From contig JAKCAB010000657.1 of assembly GCA_021839785.1 (NCBI GenBank), positions 1 to 10,018 of the forward strand: DNA of 10,018 nt, given 5' to 3'. This stretch comes from a bacterium (GTDB taxonomy: Bacteria; Verrucomicrobiota; Verrucomicrobiae; Limisphaerales; J093). A model generated the notes under the pieces. It did not search any database, had not been told where the DNA came from, and saw nothing but the letters and a program-made list of their open reading frames with translations. This document shows positions 6,273 through 10,018 of this stretch, one piece after another. How positions within the stretch are numbered: the first letter of the stretch is position 1; every line of letters begins with the position of its first letter. A program made the translations under genes and the position numbers.

Positions 6273-7589
6273 ATGCACTCGCTTCCACACCTCGCTGTCC
6301 GGCTTTTGGCCTTGCTGGGTCTGCAACTCCTCGCCGTCACGCAACCCGCGCCGCACCCGGCCAGCCTGCCCCCGGACTATTTCATTGTCGTCACTGGCGG
6401 CGAACTCCTGGAAGGCGTGTACCCGGACGCGCACACCGTTTTCCTGACCCGCACCTTGCGGCCGTTGGGCCTGCGCTGCGCCGGCTCGCTGTGCGTCGAT
6501 GACAATCGCGCCGACATCCAGAACGCGCTGCGCTTCGCCACGCAGCACGCCGCGCTGGTGCTGGTGACCGGCGGGCTGGGGCCGACGCCGAACGACATCA
6601 CGCGCGAGACGCTCAGCGAGTTCACCGGCATTCCGCTGCGTGAAAACGAGGAGGCGCTGGCGGCCATGGAACGTCGCTTCAACCAAAAGCGGGACCAACT
6701 CCGCCCGAACCTGCGCCGCCAATGCCTCGTGCCCGAGCGCGGTGGCTTCCTCAAAAACGCCAGCGGTACCGCCGTCGGCCTGATCTTCGATCTGGGGCAC
6801 ACGAACGCGATCGCCTTGCCGGGGCCGCCGCGCGAGTTGCAGCCGATGGCGCGCGAAGAATTGCTGCCCTGGCTCCGCAGCCGCTTCGGTGTGCGCGCCC
6901 CCGGCGCCGCGCTCACACTCCGATTCGTGGGCATCGGCCAGTCGCAGATCGATCAAACCATCGAGGACCGCGTCGCCGTGCCGCCGGATGTGATCGTCAC
7001 CTCGCTCTTCGAAGGCAGCCGCGTGGACTTTACGTTCCACCTGCCCGACAACGCGCCCGAGGACGTCGCGCGGCTGGCGAAGCTCGGCGCGGCGGTGCGC
7101 GCGCAGCTCGGCGATTCCTTTTACGCGGACGACGGTAGCACGCTCGAACAAGTGGTGCTGCGGGCCTTGGGCGGACGGCGGGTCCGGCTGGCGCTGGCCG
7201 AGGTCGGCAGCGGCGGCAGTCTGGCCGCGAGCCTCAATGCCGCGCCGGAAGCCGCCGAAGTGCTGGCTGGCGCGTTCGCCGCTCCCAGCGAGGAGCGCCT
7301 CGCTGGACTCGTCCAAGTCGCGGCCGATCAACTTCGCGAGGCCGGCAATGCCGAGGCGCGGGCCAAAATGCTCGCGGAAGCCGCGGCCCGCCACGCGCAC
7401 GCGGATTGGGCCATCGCGGTGGGTGCCGCCGAAGGCCCGGTGAGTGCGCGCCAGGTCTGGCTCGCCATCAAGGCCGGCGACCGCTGGGACACGCAGCGGC
7501 TCTCGCTCCGCGACTCGGGGGAGCTGGGCCGCGCGAGTTTGGTCACGCAAGCGTTGGACCGGCTGCGGCGCTTGGTCGCCTCGCCATGA
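6273..7589 (+). CDS. CinA-like protein: MoCF domain plus degenerate amidase domain, with N-terminal export-like segment
   Basis: The product has 438 residues from ATG 6273 (TTG 6252 is an alternative). Residues 36-200 match the molybdopterin-binding (MoCF) half of CinA: G-G-E-L-L-E-G (42-48), V-T-G-G-L-G-P-T (98-105) with D108, R-R-Q-C-L-V-P (148-154), N-A-S-G-T-A-V-G (162-169) and L-P-G-P-P-R-E-L (182-189). Residues 210-285 fit the linker domain. Residues 289-436 align with the CinA C-terminal nicotinamide-nucleotide amidase fold, but its active site is gone: the usual A-E-S-C-T-G-G is A-E-V-G-S-G-G (309-315), and the conserved Tyr and Lys region reads F-A-A-P-S-E-E-R (335-342). CinA proteins normally start almost at the MoCF domain; here 35 residues precede it, with a hydrophobic stretch (11-23) and P-H-P-A, suggesting export or membrane attachment. 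It overlaps the next gene by four bases (ATGA). NMN amidase activity is unlikely; its role is unknown. Confidence 0.8.
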   Translation: MHSLPHLAVRLLALLGLQLLAVTQPAPHPASLPPDYFIVVTGGELLEGVYPDAHTVFLTRTLRPLGLRCAGSLCVDDNRADIQNALRFATQHAALVLVTGGLGPTPNDITRETLSEFTGIPLRENEEALAAMERRFNQKRDQLRPNLRRQCLVPERGGFLKNASGTAVGLIFDLGHTNAIALPGPPRELQPMAREELLPWLRSRFGVRAPGAALTLRFVGIGQSQIDQTIEDRVAVPPDVIVTSLFEGSRVDFTFHLPDNAPEDVARLAKLGAAVRAQLGDSFYADDGSTLEQVVLRALGGRRVRLALAEVGSGGSLAASLNAAPEAAEVLAGAFAAPSEERLAGLVQVAADQLREAGNAEARAKMLAEAAARHAHADWAIAVGAAEGPVSARQVWLAIKAGDRWDTQRLSLRDSGELGRASLVTQALDRLRRLVASP

Positions 7590-7879
7590 GCCCGCAAGCC
7601 CAAGCGGAATTCAATTTCGACGCCGGGCCAGGCGGCGGTTTGAACGCCTGGCGGGACCAGCGTCGGGCCGCGTTGCGAGCGTTGGCCCAGAAGCTCGGGT
7701 TGCCGCTGGGCCGGCGCGTCGAGGTACGCCTCGTCGATGGCGTGGTCGTCGAAGGCATCCTGGCGCTACGCGAAGACACGCTTTTCCCGGAGCAGACCGA
7801 CACGGCGAACATCCACCTCACCGTCGGGCGCGTGGACTTCCGGCACGCGGACATCGAGGCTTGCGTGTGCCGCGACTGA
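7586..7879 (+). CDS. Small conserved-looking hypothetical protein, translationally coupled to the CinA-like gene
   Basis: This 97-residue cytoplasmic-looking protein starts at the ATG of an ATGA overlap with the preceding stop, a strong sign of coupled translation and one operon. There is no signal peptide or membrane segment. After a Phe/Asp-containing start (A-E-F-N-F-D-A) comes an Arg-rich helix (about 20-38). A beta-rich part follows: L-G-R-R-V-E-V-R-L, V-V-V-E-G-I-L-A-L-R-E-D, I-H-L-T-V-G and D-F-R-H-A-D-I-E-A-C-V. The alternating strands and G-I-L-x-L-x-E pattern recall small SH3/Sm-like barrels, but this is only a resemblance. I recall similar small proteins in verrucomicrobial genomes without an assigned function. 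Its stop is 7 bp from the convergent phosphoesterase gene. Confidence 0.75.
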   Translation: MSPQAQAEFNFDAGPGGGLNAWRDQRRAALRALAQKLGLPLGRRVEVRLVDGVVVEGILALREDTLFPEQTDTANIHLTVGRVDFRHADIEACVCRD

Positions 7880-7886
7880 GCCGAAG

Positions 7887-9992
7887 TCAACCGCGTGTTT
7901 GAATCGATGGCACTGGATGGCGCTTCGCTTCGTCGCGTGCCGGCTTACTGCGCCGGCTGCCAGAGGCTGGGGACCGGATCGGCAACGGCGCCAGTTCGCG
8001 AGGCAGGCCGTTGGCCTTCCCAGGTTTCGTAGCGTGGACCGTCACGGCGTTGTCTTGGGCGATCGTCAACCATTCACCGCGGTTCGCCTCGGCGTTGCGC
8101 AGTCGAAAGCGGCTGGACCAGGCCCCGCTGTTGCCGTAGCGGGCGCCCAGGGCCGCGAAAAGAAACGTGTCGGCCAATCCGCCACCCGCATGGGCCGCGT
8201 CGTGCGTGTGGCCGCAAATCATCAACGGAGGTTTCGCGTGCGGATAAGCCGCCCGCAGCCACGAACCAACGGCCAGCAGGCGTGCGGTCACCAGCCGGGC
8301 CTCGCGCACCTTGCCGAACGGGTGCACCGTGCGAAGCAGACTGCCGAGGTCTTCCTCGAACCAGTGTTCGATGCTGCGCAGCCCGCAGCGTTTCAACCAG
8401 CCCGCGGTTGCCGAAACAAACCGGCCAATGCCTCCCGCGCTGCACGCCGGGATGGCGGCGTGCCCGTGCTCGAAGTACAGCCCGCGGGCGGAATTCCAGC
8501 AGTACCGGACGATTTCCATCCGGCCGCCCCACTCGGCTTGCAGCACGCGATCCAGTCGCTGGCGGCGATCGGCGATCAGCTTCAGCAGCCGTTCGGGGGC
8601 CTCCGGCTGCGACGCCACGCTGTCGTCAATGAACCATTGCGGGCGCTCTTCGGGCGTGTCGCGGGGGCCGAGCCGCTTGAACGCCACGCCTTCGCGGGCA
8701 AAACCGTGGCTGAGAAAAATCCGGCCGTGCCGGTGTTCCAGCAACTCCCTGAGTTGGTGGCGCACCCGCGGGTGGCGCAGCAGCGCGGTCCAGGCCCGCG
8801 CATGGCGGATGCCGGCGGCCGTCGGCGTTCGCTCCAGCCAGCATTCTCCGTCCAGACCCAGCCGGACTTCCGCGTAAGTGTGGCGCAAGGCCACGCCGCG
8901 CACGGTCCGCCGGGCCTGCTTGACGCGATCGGCGAGCACCTCCGCGTCGTGGTTGCCGGCCACATAGACGATGCGCCGCACGCGGGGCAACCGGGCGAAG
9001 ATTTCCGGGTATCCGCGTTTGATGGCCCCGTACCGTTCGTGCGCCAGTTCCAGGAAATCGCCGTTGAGCACCAATACACTGCGACGCTCGATCACGTCGT
9101 CCAGCAAGCCGCAAAACGCCCGCGCCTTGTCCGGCCCGAACGTGTCGCGGTGCGGCAGGCCGAGGTGGAGATCCGAAACGACGACCCATTCGCCGAAGCC
9201 ACGCGCGAACGCCGCGAAATCTTTCGCCGCGGCCGGCCGCTCACAGGCCACGTCGATGCCTTCCGGCCCGCACCAGATGAGGGTCTGACCGTGCGCGGCG
9301 GGCTGCCAGCGACCGGAGTCCACGAGTTCCGCCACCAGCGCCTCGGCCTCGCTTTGTTCCCAGGCACCGGCCACGACGAGCGTGGCGTCAGCGGCGGCAT
9401 GGTGCGCCACGCCTGCCGGCGGCCGGTCGCCCGCGAGTTCCGTCAGCCTTGTCGCCGGTGAACCTTTTGTTGCCGCGGCCCAGGCGGCTTCCCGGCGGGC
9501 AGTCTCCGCCACCTGGCGCGCCAACGCCGCCCGCGCCAGCGGCAATACCACGCTGGTGGTCTGCTGCGACAGCGCGCGGTCAGGCCGGAGCGTCGCGCCA
9601 ACATGGACTTCGACACGATTCTCACGGACCAGAAAACAGTGATGCCGCCGCCTCAGTCGCGTCCAGAACCAGCCCCCGCAAATCAGTTCGTGGGTGAATG
9701 CCCGGCCAGTCGCCTTGTCCTCCGCAGCCACACCGAGGAAGTTCGGGCCTCCGCCCAACTGCTGGACGTGGAAGTAGCCGCAGTTCGCCGTCTGTGCCTG
9801 CCACCGGCGCCACCACCCCGCATCGGCGGGCGGCGCCTTGCGGTATCTGAAATCACACCGCACGTCGTGCCCTGCGATTTGAAAGCGCCCGCTAAGCCAG
9901 CGGTCGCCACCGCGACCCGGCGTGGCCGCCGGAAGCGCAGCGGATGCTCGTGCCAAGGCCGATGCTCGCGGGGCGGCCAAGTGCACGTCCAC
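7887..9992 (-). CDS. Calcineurin-like metallophosphoesterase with long unassigned N-terminal region (start uncertain)
   Basis: The product is 701 residues if it starts at GTG 9992; the frame stays open to 10018, so the true start may lie outside the window. Residues 268-624 form a metallophosphoesterase fold with the metal-binding motifs in order: D274-x-H276 in V-S-D-L-H-L-G, G311-D312 in N-G-D-F-L-E, G346-N-H-D349, H429 in L-S-H-G, and G594-H-T-H597, followed by Y-G-N-S-G-A-W (619-625). The spacing between GNHD and GHTH is long because of an insert (about 370-590). The family hydrolyses phosphoesters with two metal ions; LpxH-like and nucleotide-directed enzymes share this layout, so the substrate cannot be assigned. 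The first 265 or so residues, with an Arg/His-rich R-L-R-R-R-H-H-C-F patch (112-120), match nothing I can name with confidence; a distant LssY C-terminal-like domain was considered. No signal peptide or membrane segment is visible. It converges on the 97-residue gene with 7 bp between stops. Confidence 0.85.
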   Translation of the reverse strand: MDVHLAAPRASALARASAALPAATPGRGGDRWLSGRFQIAGHDVRCDFRYRKAPPADAGWWRRWQAQTANCGYFHVQQLGGGPNFLGVAAEDKATGRAFTHELICGGWFWTRLRRRHHCFLVRENRVEVHVGATLRPDRALSQQTTSVVLPLARAALARQVAETARREAAWAAATKGSPATRLTELAGDRPPAGVAHHAAADATLVVAGAWEQSEAEALVAELVDSGRWQPAAHGQTLIWCGPEGIDVACERPAAAKDFAAFARGFGEWVVVSDLHLGLPHRDTFGPDKARAFCGLLDDVIERRSVLVLNGDFLELAHERYGAIKRGYPEIFARLPRVRRIVYVAGNHDAEVLADRVKQARRTVRGVALRHTYAEVRLGLDGECWLERTPTAAGIRHARAWTALLRHPRVRHQLRELLEHRHGRIFLSHGFAREGVAFKRLGPRDTPEERPQWFIDDSVASQPEAPERLLKLIADRRQRLDRVLQAEWGGRMEIVRYCWNSARGLYFEHGHAAIPACSAGGIGRFVSATAGWLKRCGLRSIEHWFEEDLGSLLRTVHPFGKVREARLVTARLLAVGSWLRAAYPHAKPPLMICGHTHDAAHAGGGLADTFLFAALGARYGNSGAWSSRFRLRNAEANRGEWLTIAQDNAVTVHATKPGKANGLPRELAPLPIRSPASGSRRSKPARDEAKRHPVPSIQTRG

Positions 9993-10018
9993 CGCAGGGT
10001 CAGTGCGGGCAACGGAAC

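Noticed and set aside
6137..6340. N-terminal extension of the hydrolase up to 6340
   Set aside because: The extra 68 residues are Arg/Cys-rich, overlap the divergent gene and would bury the signal peptide inside the protein.
6270..7550. Long minus-strand open frame of 426 codons
   Set aside because: Antisense to the CinA-like gene, with no domain or start signal and a biased composition.
7737..9461. Long plus-strand open frame of 574 codons
   Set aside because: It lies opposite the metallophosphoesterase gene, whose motifs are all intact, and its product is low-complexity Arg/Pro/Ala-rich; typical antisense openness of GC-rich coding DNA.

Overview
The window looks like chromosomal DNA from a GC-rich member of the Verrucomicrobia, probably from the Pedosphaera/Limisphaera side of the phylum. 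This is judged from protein style only. Two secreted proteins end in the same C-terminal module, finishing in R-F-Y-R, that I associate with that phylum. One protein carries a PEP-CTERM-like tail. Recognisable Shine-Dalgarno sequences are scarce. No rRNA, tRNA or CRISPR array was seen.

Left part (1-1553, visibly lower GC): the 3' end of a large surface protein with Ig/cadherin-like repeats, followed after 15 bp by a small exported P-domain-like protein with a PEP-CTERM-like anchor. Both point to the cell envelope or extracellular matrix.

Middle part (about 1774-3395): a scrambled accessory patch. It holds a 188-bp 3' fragment of a secreted-enzyme gene, 180/188 identical to the end of the intact gene 1.9 kb downstream. 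Next comes a roughly 1-kb IS-like element with perfect 19-bp terminal inverted repeats around an apparently intact HUH/Y1 (REP-associated) transposase. Abutting its right end is a PIN-domain toxin gene that has lost its 5' end, including the first base of its first catalytic Asp codon, and also carries a frameshift.

Right part (3689-10018, high GC): a large secreted GH5-like glycoside hydrolase on the minus strand (DUF5060-like domain, TIM barrel, CBM-like jelly roll, C-terminal module). Divergent from it is an operon of a CinA-like protein and a 97-residue protein overlapped by ATGA. The CinA-like protein has an N-terminal export-like segment and a degenerate amidase domain. Convergent with this pair is a long calcineurin-like metallophosphoesterase with an unassigned N-terminal region; its frame is still open at the right window edge.

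No wholly new system is evident. The points most worth following are the rearranged junction around the transposable element, the CinA-like protein with an export-like leader and lost amidase residues, and the N-terminal region of the phosphoesterase.
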